From: CAYIHX01 sp964363305 | Lineage (GTDB): Bacteria; Bdellovibrionota; UBA1018 | DNA length: 64,000 nt | Direction of reading: 5' to 3' | Assembly: GCA_964363305.1 (NCBI GenBank) | Contig: CAYIHX010000004.1 | Span: forward strand, 1-64,000 | In this document: piece by piece, positions 34,587 to 42,177 of the stretch | How the letters are laid out: each line of letters opens with the position of its first letter | Numbering within the stretch: the first letter of the stretch is position 1 | Made by a program: the position numbers and the translations under genes | Notes under the pieces: model-generated | Databases searched by the model: none | Seen by the model: only the letters and a program-made list of their open reading frames with translations | Told to the model about the DNA's origin: nothing

Positions 34587-35648
34587 TTAGACGATCGTTT
34601 CCATGCCGCCCATGATCATGCCGTCGCGATTGCGCTTCGGAGCCGGAGTGATCATTCCGCGCTTGCGAAGCTTCTCGACCAACGTGGTGCGATTCATGTG
34701 AAGCAGCTCGCTCGCCCGGTTCTTGTTGTTCCCGGTGCGGGCCAAGGCCTGATCGATGAGATGATTTTCAAACGCATCCACGATCGCCTTGAGATCGACG
34801 CCCGTGTTCGGCAGAACCATGCGGGGGAATTCCCACTCGGAAAGCGCCCCAGTTCCCTGTGGCTGCCCTTCCGCGAATTTCTGGAAAATTCGATGAGGAA
34901 GATCACCGAGATCGACCGTTCCCTGACCCTTGAGGATCACGAGACGCTCCATGAGGTTTTCAAGCTCACGAATATTTCCGGGCCAGTCGTAGGCCGCCAG
35001 CGCATCGAGGATTTGCCCACTGGGCGCTTCCACGTTATGGCCAGTCACCTGATTGAACTGCTCGATAAAATGGGTCACCAACATCGGAATGTCCGCTTTC
35101 CGATCCCGCAGCGCGGGGATTTTTACCGGGATGACGTTCAGGCGATAATAGAGATCTTCGCGGAACTCACGCTTCTGAACCATCTGTTCAAGATCGCGAT
35201 TCGTCGCCGCAATGATTCGAACGTCGATCTCGATCGTGCGATTGGAGCCCACTGCCTCAAATTGGCGAGCTTGAAGCACGCGCAAGAGCTTCACTTGCAG
35301 ATGAAGCGGCAGTTCGCCGATTTCATCGAGAAAGATCGTTCCCCCGTTCGCCGCTTCGAAGCGGCCCTGACGATTTTGCATCGCCCCGGTGAAAGCGCCC
35401 TTCACATGCCCGAAGAGCTCAGCCTCGAGCAACTCCTCTGGAATCGCGCCGCAGTTGACGGTGATGAGTGGCTTAGTGCTACGTTGGGAATTGTCGTGGA
35501 TCGCGCGAGCGATCAACTCCTTACCCGTGCCACTTTCGCCGGTAATCAACACCGTACTGTCGGTTTGCGAGACCTTTTGGATCGTCGTGAGAACTTCCTG
35601 GATCGCTAGACTTGTACCTACTAACGGTGAACGAAACGTGAGCATCAA
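34587..35648 (-). CDS. Second receiver-less sigma-54 activator (AAA+ and Fis-type HTH)
   Basis: A 353-residue protein. Walker A GESGTGKE lies at 37-44, GAFTGA at 84-89, Walker B TIFLDEIGELPLHLQ and the arginine-finger region FREDLYYRLNVIPVKIP follow. The C-terminal helix-turn-helix is GNNKNRASELLHMNRTTLVEKL. There is no N-terminal receiver, PAS or GAF domain, so it resembles stand-alone FleQ/FlrA-core or PspF-like activators. A monocistronic gene with its own promoter and terminator. Its targets could include the sigma-54 promoter at 25799-25813, but this is inference. Confidence 0.93.
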   Translation of the reverse strand: MMLTFRSPLVGTSLAIQEVLTTIQKVSQTDSTVLITGESGTGKELIARAIHDNSQRSTKPLITVNCGAIPEELLEAELFGHVKGAFTGAMQNRQGRFEAANGGTIFLDEIGELPLHLQVKLLRVLQARQFEAVGSNRTIEIDVRIIAATNRDLEQMVQKREFREDLYYRLNVIPVKIPALRDRKADIPMLVTHFIEQFNQVTGHNVEAPSGQILDALAAYDWPGNIRELENLMERLVILKGQGTVDLGDLPHRIFQKFAEGQPQGTGALSEWEFPRMVLPNTGVDLKAIVDAFENHLIDQALARTGNNKNRASELLHMNRTTLVEKLRKRGMITPAPKRNRDGMIMGGMETIV

Positions 35649-35730
35649 TGCTCTCCCTTCTAAACCTTCCCTGGTTACTACTTTCGCCTGCCTTCACTCT
35701 GTGAGACCCCTCCGGCCTCGACACTTAAAA

Positions 35731-35759
35731 AGGTTAAGCAGCTTTTGCCTATGTGTCAA
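35731..35759 (-). promoter_or_regulatory. Sigma-70 type promoter for the second activator
   Basis: On the minus strand TTGACA (35759-35754) is followed after 17 bases by TAACCT (35736-35731). The -35 is perfect and the -10 weak. The leader would be about 75 bases. The region 35649-35897 holds no other gene. Confidence 0.5.
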
Positions 35760-35897
35760 AGAAGTTTTGACGGGAATCTTGGGCGGAACCGCCGCGCTTC
35801 ATGTTTATTCAACTAAATAACGAAAACTAAAGGATTTGTGCCGGTTCCAAAATTGACGCCCGAGTCGGCAATATTTTCCAAGCCGCCAAAGAACCGA

Positions 35898-36125
35898 TCA
35901 ATGATTCAAAAACAGCATGGCCCGAACCCACTTATCCGAGTGCAAATCGCCACGAAAAATGAACCAAGAGAGACCTGCGCTCCCCAAAAGACCCACCATG
36001 AACCAGCACGGCCACTGCATTTGCATCCTTCGACGACGAAAATGCACGCCGATCTCGAAAAAGAGCAGGCAAAGAGGCATCGCCCAGTAGGGATAGAATC
36101 GAGCGAACACGAAGATCCAACGCAT
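35898..36125 (-). CDS. Small two-helix membrane protein downstream of metK
   Basis: A 75-residue frame starting 26 bp after the metK stop on the same strand. It shows two hydrophobic segments (YPYWAMPLCLLFFEIGVHF and WPCWFMVGLLGSAGLSWFIF) separated by a basic turn RRRRMQ, as expected for a small inner-membrane hairpin protein. No family is recognised. Trp/Phe-rich helices with a positive-inside loop argue against a chance frame. The ribosome site is weak (GAGG about 14 bases upstream). Confidence 0.55.
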   Translation of the reverse strand: MRWIFVFARFYPYWAMPLCLLFFEIGVHFRRRRMQMQWPCWFMVGLLGSAGLSWFIFRGDLHSDKWVRAMLFLNH

Positions 36126-36151
36126 CGGCCCCAGGGTACCTCAGTTCAACG

Positions 36152-37315
36152 CTATTTCAGAGAACGAAGAGCCGCGACCTGGTCGAGGCGCTCCCAGGTA
36201 AACTCCGGTTCCGTCCGGCCGAAATGACCGTAGGCGGCCGTCTTCGAATAGATCGGACGAAGGAGATCGAGCGACTGGATGATGCCGCTGGGCCGCAGAT
36301 GGAAAATCTCACGTGCCGCCGCTTCGAGCTTCTTCAGTTCGATTTTTTCCGTGCCGAAGGCGTTCACCATGACGCTGACCGGCTCAGCCACGCCGATGGC
36401 ATAGGCTAGTTGAACCAAGCAACGATCTGCCAGACCAGCCGCGACGATATTCTTCGCGACGTACCGGGCCATATAGCAGGCCGAACGATCCACCTTCGAG
36501 GGGTCCTTCCCGGAAAATGCACCGCCACCATGAGCGCCATGGCCGCCGTAGGTATCGACAATGATCTTTCGCCCGGTCAGACCGCAATCGCCCATCGGGC
36601 CACCGACCACGAAACGTCCGGTCGGATTGATAAAAAACTTCGTCTTGGAATCGAGAAGATGGGCGGGAACAATCTTCCTCACGACCTCTTCGATGATCCC
36701 TTCCTGAATCTGTTTGTGCGTAACAGCTTCGTCGTGCTGAGAGCTGACCACCACGGCATCAACACGCTTCGGGCGGTTGTTCTCGTACTCGATCGTGACC
36801 TGCGTCTTGCCATCCGGACGAAGCCAACCCAGCGTGCCATTCTTGCGAACTTCACTCAAGCGGCGAGCCAGCTGATGAGAAAGATCGATGGTCAACGGCA
36901 TGAACGAATCGGATTCGTTGACCGCATAACCGAACATGATGCCTTGATCGCCGGCTCCCTGTTCTTTCTGGTTATGCATCCCGGCGCCGGTGGTCACTCC
37001 CTGAGAAATATCCGGGGACTGCCGATCCAACGTCACCATGACTCCGCAAGTCTTGTAGTCAAACCCCTTGTCGGAGTGGTCATAGCCGATCTTCTTAACC
37101 GTCTCACGCGCCACCTGTGCGTAATCGACGCGGGCTTTCGTAGTGACTTCCCCAGCCACGACAATCAAGCCGGTCGTCACCAAGGTCTCGCAAGCGACAC
37201 GAGCCTTCGGATCCTCAGTCAAAATGGCGTCCAGGACGGCATCACTGATCTGATCGGACATTTTATCAGGATGACCTTCGGTCACCGACTCGGAAGTAAA
37301 CAGGTAGTTCGACAT
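36152..37315 (-). CDS. metK: S-adenosylmethionine synthetase
   Basis: A 387-residue protein of normal length. Conserved signatures are ESVTEGHPDKMSDQISDAVLD at the start, GAGDQGIMFGYA (about 120-131) and GGGAFSGKDPSKVDRS (about 265-280). It makes SAM from methionine and ATP in the cytoplasm. A 40-residue basic protein gene precedes it by 30 bp. No SAM riboswitch was recognisable in the short leader. Confidence 0.98.
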   Translation of the reverse strand: MSNYLFTSESVTEGHPDKMSDQISDAVLDAILTEDPKARVACETLVTTGLIVVAGEVTTKARVDYAQVARETVKKIGYDHSDKGFDYKTCGVMVTLDRQSPDISQGVTTGAGMHNQKEQGAGDQGIMFGYAVNESDSFMPLTIDLSHQLARRLSEVRKNGTLGWLRPDGKTQVTIEYENNRPKRVDAVVVSSQHDEAVTHKQIQEGIIEEVVRKIVPAHLLDSKTKFFINPTGRFVVGGPMGDCGLTGRKIIVDTYGGHGAHGGGAFSGKDPSKVDRSACYMARYVAKNIVAAGLADRCLVQLAYAIGVAEPVSVMVNAFGTEKIELKKLEAAAREIFHLRPSGIIQSLDLLRPIYSKTAAYGHFGRTEPEFTWERLDQVAALRSLK

Positions 37316-37345
37316 TCAACCGCTCCTGCGGAAAAGAGGATTAAT

Positions 37346-37468
37346 TTACTGATGAATTGCAAACTTCGGGGTTGTCCCTTTGTTTTGCTCTTTGCGCTTA
37401 CGAGTCTTGCCCTTGCGAGCCTGACGAATTTTACGCGCCATATTAGTCTTGTTCTTACGTGCTGACAT
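37346..37468 (-). CDS. 40-residue very basic protein upstream of metK
   Basis: A short gene with a near-perfect ribosome site (CCGGAGG, 5-base spacing) reading MSARKNKTNMARKIRQARKG, then KTRKRKEQNKGTTPKFAIHQ and TAA. About 40 percent of residues are Lys or Arg. The profile is like a ribosome-associated or RNA-binding microprotein, and the GTTPxF ending looks conserved rather than random. I cannot name the family with certainty (ribosomal protein-like and AURKAIP1/COX24-like proteins are candidates). It is 30 bp upstream of metK in the same direction, so probably co-transcribed. Confidence 0.75.
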   Translation of the reverse strand: MSARKNKTNMARKIRQARKGKTRKRKEQNKGTTPKFAIHQ

Positions 37469-37541
37469 GACAACCTCCGGAAACTGTACTGATTTAATGC
37501 TTTGAACGTTCGACGAGCAGATTTGCCCCGAGCGCCGGAGG

Positions 37542-39026
37542 ATGTCAATCGTCTATTCACCCTTGTTGGCGCGCGCCTTGCTTAGACGAACCACCATGTG
37601 GCTTCTCTTCTCGTTCATCCTGTTTTCAATGACGCAACCCTTGGCTTGGGCCCTCCCTCCTCTCGACCTCACGGTCGGAGAGCAAAAACTCCTCAAGATC
37701 GAGCAGCTCAATCGCTACAGCCTCGGAAATTCCCAAATTTTGCGAGGAGCCCGCCCCCCTCACTCCTCCGATTCCCATCTCCTTCTCAAGGCCCTGAAAG
37801 AAGGGGGTACCGACCTCTGGGTCTGGAAAAAAGACGGTTCGACTGAACACCGGTGGATTCAGGTCCGCCCCGCCCTGCGTTCTCCCCCCCTCAAAGAGAA
37901 CGAACGGCGCTGGAGAGACCTCCTCTCTGCTTTAGAGGAAGTCGAGGTCACCTGGACCTCAGAAGGCGCCCTCCTTTCGGGCGAGTTCTTCACTCCACAA
38001 GAAGGTCTCCGCATCGAGCACCTGATCGATGCATTCCCTGAGAAGACCAAAAACCAGTCGATGCCGAGCCCCGAACTGTCCGCTGGCTACCGAACTGAGG
38101 TCGATCGCTGGATGCGCCGAACCCCTCTTGCGAAAGGCTTGCGCTGGTCAGGGGACGAGCCCCCCTTGACCCTCGAAGGAGCGCTCACCCGGCCGGAAGA
38201 TCGAAAGCCCGTCGAGATGGCCCTCCAGAGGCTTGCCCCCGGAATGAACCGACGAATCGAGGCCCTCACTGATTCGTCGCCGACCCTCTACTTCAAGGTG
38301 AACCTGCTCGAAATTCGCAAAACTGCGCTTCGGCGGCTGGGCATCGCCTGGCCCGAACGGATCGCGCCAGCCCTGCTGGTCAGCCCCGGAGCCATCAGCT
38401 CGGCGGCCTCTCTGGAGCTCGCGCTCGACGCCCTCGAGAGCGAGGGCTCGGTTCGTGTTCTCTCCCGCCCTGAAATCGCGGTCCGGGTACCGGGCGAGGC
38501 CGAGCTCTTTGCGGGGGGCGAGCTTCCGATCCACTCGCATACGCAATGGGCCACGCAACTCAGCTGGAAGAACTACGGGCTCACTCTTCGACTCAAAACC
38601 CTCCAAAAAGCGGGCCGCAAGGTCCGACTCGATATCCTCACCGAGGTGAGCTACCTCGACCACTCCATCTCAGTGGGCGAAGTTCCGGGACTGCAGGCAA
38701 ATCGCATGCGCACTCAGGTGGATGCGGAAATCGAACGGCCGCTCCTCCTCTCGGGCCTGCTTCAAGAAGGCATGAGGAACCAAGCCAAGGGCATTCCCGC
38801 CTTACGATCACTTCCGGTGCTTGGAGCGTTATTCGGCTCAGATGACTTCCAGAATGATCGTTCCGAACTCGTCGCGGTTCTCACTCCCTATGATTCCCCT
38901 CCTCCCCCTCCGGCATCGACGGCAAACCAACCAACCTCACCGCCGCCCTTCGACGCTACGATAGCAAAACCTCTTCATCCCTTCTTGGGGCGTACGCCCC
39001 GCTTTTCCCTCCTCCCAAGGAATTAA
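37542..39026 (+). CDS. Secretin (CpaC/RcpA-like) of a Tad-type system
   Basis: Up to 494 residues. ATG 37542 follows GGAGG with no spacing, so ATG 37596 (MWLLFSFILFSMTQPLAWA, a signal peptide) may be the real start. After the signal comes a pilus-formation N-terminal domain (LTVGEQKLLKIEQLNRYSLG). Residues about 245-450 form a secretin domain (LEALDALESEGSVRVLSRPE-type pattern; GQELPIHS-like GGELPIHS; SLPVLGALFGSDDFQNDRSE; LVAVLTPY). It would form the outer-membrane ring. The Pro-rich tail is unusual. The ATPase gene follows after 5 bp. Confidence 0.85.
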   Translation: MSIVYSPLLARALLRRTTMWLLFSFILFSMTQPLAWALPPLDLTVGEQKLLKIEQLNRYSLGNSQILRGARPPHSSDSHLLLKALKEGGTDLWVWKKDGSTEHRWIQVRPALRSPPLKENERRWRDLLSALEEVEVTWTSEGALLSGEFFTPQEGLRIEHLIDAFPEKTKNQSMPSPELSAGYRTEVDRWMRRTPLAKGLRWSGDEPPLTLEGALTRPEDRKPVEMALQRLAPGMNRRIEALTDSSPTLYFKVNLLEIRKTALRRLGIAWPERIAPALLVSPGAISSAASLELALDALESEGSVRVLSRPEIAVRVPGEAELFAGGELPIHSHTQWATQLSWKNYGLTLRLKTLQKAGRKVRLDILTEVSYLDHSISVGEVPGLQANRMRTQVDAEIERPLLLSGLLQEGMRNQAKGIPALRSLPVLGALFGSDDFQNDRSELVAVLTPYDSPPPPPASTANQPTSPPPFDATIAKPLHPFLGRTPRFSLLPRN

Positions 39027-39031
39027 CGCCC

Positions 39032-39967
39032 ATGGCTCAAACTCCCTCCTGGCTTGAAGAACTTCTCAGCGATTCGCAGGTCACTGACATCTGTATTAAC
39101 GGTGCCGAGTCCATTTACGTCGATCGCGGACTCGGCACTGAACTCCTTTCGACCCCCGCCTGGGAACTTCAGGACGTCCGTTCCTGGGTACTTGACCAAC
39201 TGTCCAAGGGTGGAAAAACCTGGGATGCGAAGTACCCCTTCGTCGACTCCCCCCTGCCCTCAGGACATCGGATGCATTGCGTATTTCCACCCGTCGCGTC
39301 CGCCTCTCTCGCAATCTCCCTGAGGAGAACCGCCCTCTGTGCAAACCCTGCCCCGAGCATCGAGGAAACCTGGAAGAACCAAGCCGGCTACGACCTCCTC
39401 CGGAGCGTGATTCAAAGAAAAGAGAACCTCGTCATCGCCGGCGCAACGGGCTCGGGTAAAACCACACTCTTGAACACCCTGCTTTCAGATGTTGCGGGAA
39501 AAGAACGCGTCCTTTTGCTCGAGGACACGCCTGAGCTTCTGCCCCGTCACCCCCACTCGGTTCGACTCCTGTCACGTCCAGCCAACTCAGATGGGTATGG
39601 CGAAGTCACGCTGCGCACCCTGATCCGGGAAGCCCTTCGAATGCGGCCCGACCGGTTGATCATCGGCGAGTGTCGTGGCCCGGAAGTGCTCGACATTCTG
39701 CAAGCCATGAACACCGGGCATCGAGGCACCCTTGCCACCGTACACGCGTCCAGCGCTCGTGATGCTCTGCGCAGGCTCGAGCTGCTTGCCCTGCTGGGCA
39801 GCACGCTTCCCTCCCCCGTGGTGCGTGAACTGATCGCCGGAGGGATCCAGTGGGTCGTCCACCTGGAACGAACCGAGCAAGGCCGAAAAATCATGGAAAT
39901 CGTCCAACTCGCGGGTCGAGAGGGGGATACCATCCTCTTGCGCCCAGTGCTACGATCAAGCCCATGA
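39032..39967 (+). CDS. CpaF/TadA-like secretion ATPase
   Basis: A 311-residue protein, shorter than most CpaF because the N-terminal three-helix region is missing. The start SWLEELLSDSQVTDICINGA matches the CpaF domain entry. Walker A GATGSGKT is at 137-144, the Asp box LLLEDTPEL follows, and Walker B is RPDRLIIGECRGPE. The His box GHRGTLATVHASSARDAL is intact. It should power assembly or retraction of a Tad-type fibre or secretion through the adjacent secretin. Its stop overlaps the next start (ATGA). Confidence 0.92.
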   Translation: MAQTPSWLEELLSDSQVTDICINGAESIYVDRGLGTELLSTPAWELQDVRSWVLDQLSKGGKTWDAKYPFVDSPLPSGHRMHCVFPPVASASLAISLRRTALCANPAPSIEETWKNQAGYDLLRSVIQRKENLVIAGATGSGKTTLLNTLLSDVAGKERVLLLEDTPELLPRHPHSVRLLSRPANSDGYGEVTLRTLIREALRMRPDRLIIGECRGPEVLDILQAMNTGHRGTLATVHASSARDALRRLELLALLGSTLPSPVVRELIAGGIQWVVHLERTEQGRKIMEIVQLAGREGDTILLRPVLRSSP

Positions 39968-40998
39968 TTCCCGCACTGTCAAACCAACCCCTCTGGCCGG
40001 CATTTACGGGCCCATCGAACGTCGGACTCCAAGCCGCGAAGAGAGAGGGCGGTTTTCATGAATCTTGGCAGCTTCGCGGAGGCGACCCACAGAAGAAAAA
40101 ATCCTTCGCCCTCGATTTTGCCATCATGCAAAGCGAAAACGGTTTTAAACGAACGGCCGAGGTCACCGCCATTTTTTTCGGAGAATCTCGAGTGCTCGTC
40201 AAAAGCACCACCTCACTCGATACGATCCGTTCACCCAGCCTTCCCCTCATTCTTCCGGATTGCTCATTCGAGAATGACGCAACCCACGGCCTCATTCAGA
40301 ACAAGGGGCATTCGATCGAGTGGAACCTGCGGTGGGTAAACTCCACCGCGGAAGGTTTTCAGCGCATTCCCGAATGGATGCGCCCGTTTCATCCGGCACG
40401 CACTCTTCTCGATTCAATCTCTCCGCATCTGAAACTCTCGGGCTGGATCAAGATCAACGGCCGCGAGCACAAATTCGATGAACAGATCGGAACGCAAAGT
40501 CATCGCTTCGGCAGGCGAAAACCCACGGATTGGATCTGGGCTCATTGTGCGAGCTTCTCCAAAGAAAATGGCGAACCGACTGATCTGATCTTTGAAGGCT
40601 TCACGGGGAAGCTCCCCTGGGTGGGCCCCTTCACTACTCCCCGCATCACGACCCTCTTCTTTCGATACGAAGGGAAAAGCTACACGCTCTCTAAGCCGAT
40701 TCACCTCTTCAAGACGGTATCCAAACCCTCGCTCAGAGGATGGAGTTTTACGGCCGAATCAGGCGAGCTCGATTTCCGGGGGGAAATCCGCGCCGAAAAC
40801 CGAGATTTCATGGCTTGGTCGGAGGAGGATACCGACGGGAGCTTCCTCCATGTCGCTTATGCCCCCTTGACCGAACTTTCCCTGCTCGTTTACCGGAATG
40901 GAAAATTGGAGCTCGCGGCCCGCTCGAATGGCTCAGCCCAACTGGAGATCGCCAGCCGGGAGCGGAATCCCTATCTCTCTGCATCCACGTATCCGTAA
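39964..40998 (+). CDS. Tocopherol-cyclase/CrtC-like lipocalin-fold protein
   Basis: Start ATG 39964 overlaps the cpaF-like stop by 4 bp. The frame stays open upstream only as a shadow of that gene. The protein has about 344 residues, is rich in beta-type alternation, and contains GRRKPTDWIWAHCASFSKEN (about 180-199) and a following DLIFEGFTGKLPWVGPF. These resemble the conserved core of tocopherol cyclase-like and CrtC/AttH-like proteins. No signal peptide is seen. The link to the secretion genes is only positional. It may bind or modify an isoprenoid or other hydrophobic ligand. Confidence 0.55.
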   Translation: MIPALSNQPLWPAFTGPSNVGLQAAKREGGFHESWQLRGGDPQKKKSFALDFAIMQSENGFKRTAEVTAIFFGESRVLVKSTTSLDTIRSPSLPLILPDCSFENDATHGLIQNKGHSIEWNLRWVNSTAEGFQRIPEWMRPFHPARTLLDSISPHLKLSGWIKINGREHKFDEQIGTQSHRFGRRKPTDWIWAHCASFSKENGEPTDLIFEGFTGKLPWVGPFTTPRITTLFFRYEGKSYTLSKPIHLFKTVSKPSLRGWSFTAESGELDFRGEIRAENRDFMAWSEEDTDGSFLHVAYAPLTELSLLVYRNGKLELAARSNGSAQLEIASRERNPYLSASTYP

Positions 40999-41073
40999 CC
41001 GGAAACCGCCAGGTTTTTCCCACCGCGATCCATGCCAAAAGAAGAGCCAAAACACCCATCCCAAAGGGATTCC

Positions 41074-42069
41074 TCATCCGCCGATCGCTCCGAACACCTC
41101 GAGCCCCACCGCTAAAATCAGCAGGCCCAACACGGACGGCAACACCCCGAGAAAAAGCGGACGAAGAGCGCGAGTGGCGAGAAGCGAAACCGTCTCGGCG
41201 ATACGAGCCTTCCAATCGAGGTGCAAACCATTCAACGCACTTTCCAGTCTCGCGGCACTCGACACCCCCTCCAGGATCGAGATCTGCAAAATCTTCTTCA
41301 GGCCCGCTCCCCAACCCAGAAAAAGACGCTCGGTCGCGTCGCACCCACCGATCCCCTCATTCCAAAGCGAAGCCCCCCAGAGCAACGCCAAGCGCCCATC
41401 TCGCTCGTGCAACCAGGTCAGCCCGCGCTCCCACGCAAGGTCTGGCGGCGAGCCCGCCCGCGCCGAAGCCAGAATCGCTTCCCCGCAGCACCGGGCGTAT
41501 TCGGGCCATAGCCGCCGCTCCTTCGATAGATCCCCCCAACTCCCCTTCTCGATCATCTCGAAAATAGAGGCTAGGCAGAGCAGATTCAACATCATCGCGA
41601 CGGCGACCGCGCCCCACCACAAGGCCGGCCAATGGAGAATCTGTTCGAGAAACGCCGTCAGGGCCACGGCCGTGCACGGAACCAAGAAAACGCCTAACAA
41701 CGCTTGCGCCCGGGCCTGGGCCGTCTGCGTCCGGGCATCGATCCGCGCCGAGCGCTGATCGCGAGCCGCTCTTTCTAAACGCTGCAAAGTAGGCGCGATC
41801 GAAGCCCCTTGCTCGCGGAGAGTCCGCAGGATTCCAACCGCCAACTCTCCCCATACAGGCGCGCTGCGCGAGATTCTTTCCCAGCGATTCTCGGGCGGCA
41901 CCAGGCCGGCCGCGAGCATCTCTCGCAACTCTCCGAGCTCGTCGGCGAATCGAAGAAGCTCACCGTCAGCCGGCGTACGGAACGCTCGCAAAAGCGAAGT
42001 CGCGAATGGAAGAACCAAGTCATGAAGCGCCAAGAAAGCACCCGCCACCGATAGAAACCAATAGACCAT
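41074..42069 (-). CDS. TadB/TadC-like T2SF-domain membrane protein
   Basis: A 331-residue protein with hydrophobic segments at the N-terminus (1-25), in the middle (about 125-165) and at the C-terminus (about 300-328). The cytoplasmic part between the first two (LLRFADELGELREMLAAGLV ... ILRTLREQGASIAPTLQRL) is a T2SF pattern, and a second cytoplasmic part follows (ALNGLHLDWKARIAETVSLL). It would be the inner-membrane platform of a Tad-type machine. It is convergent with the secretin/ATPase genes, and only one such gene is present where Tad systems normally have two. Confidence 0.72.
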   Translation of the reverse strand: MVYWFLSVAGAFLALHDLVLPFATSLLRAFRTPADGELLRFADELGELREMLAAGLVPPENRWERISRSAPVWGELAVGILRTLREQGASIAPTLQRLERAARDQRSARIDARTQTAQARAQALLGVFLVPCTAVALTAFLEQILHWPALWWGAVAVAMMLNLLCLASIFEMIEKGSWGDLSKERRLWPEYARCCGEAILASARAGSPPDLAWERGLTWLHERDGRLALLWGASLWNEGIGGCDATERLFLGWGAGLKKILQISILEGVSSAARLESALNGLHLDWKARIAETVSLLATRALRPLFLGVLPSVLGLLILAVGLEVFGAIGG

Positions 42070-42177
42070 GGAAACACCCAGTGCAGGAAGCGGGCCCAGC
42101 GCGACGATACTAGGCCCAACGACGCTTGGTGAAACAGCCGAGTCTGAGACCCAGCGTACGAAAATCAGTCACCGATG
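42070..42177. other. Gap between T2SF gene and kinase gene
   Basis: This 108-bp stretch shows no clear promoter, hairpin or ribosome site for the T2SF gene. A shifted frame of that gene (42119 downward) is open but lacks family sequence. Confidence 0.3.

Noticed and set aside
37316..37345. A SAM-responsive riboswitch before metK
   Set aside because: Only 30 bp separate metK from the small upstream gene, and no SAM-I, SAM-II or SAM-IV core could be recognised.
37282..37560. A 92-codon minus-strand frame upstream of metK
   Set aside because: It overlaps in another frame the 40-residue basic protein, which has the strong ribosome site; the longer frame has none.
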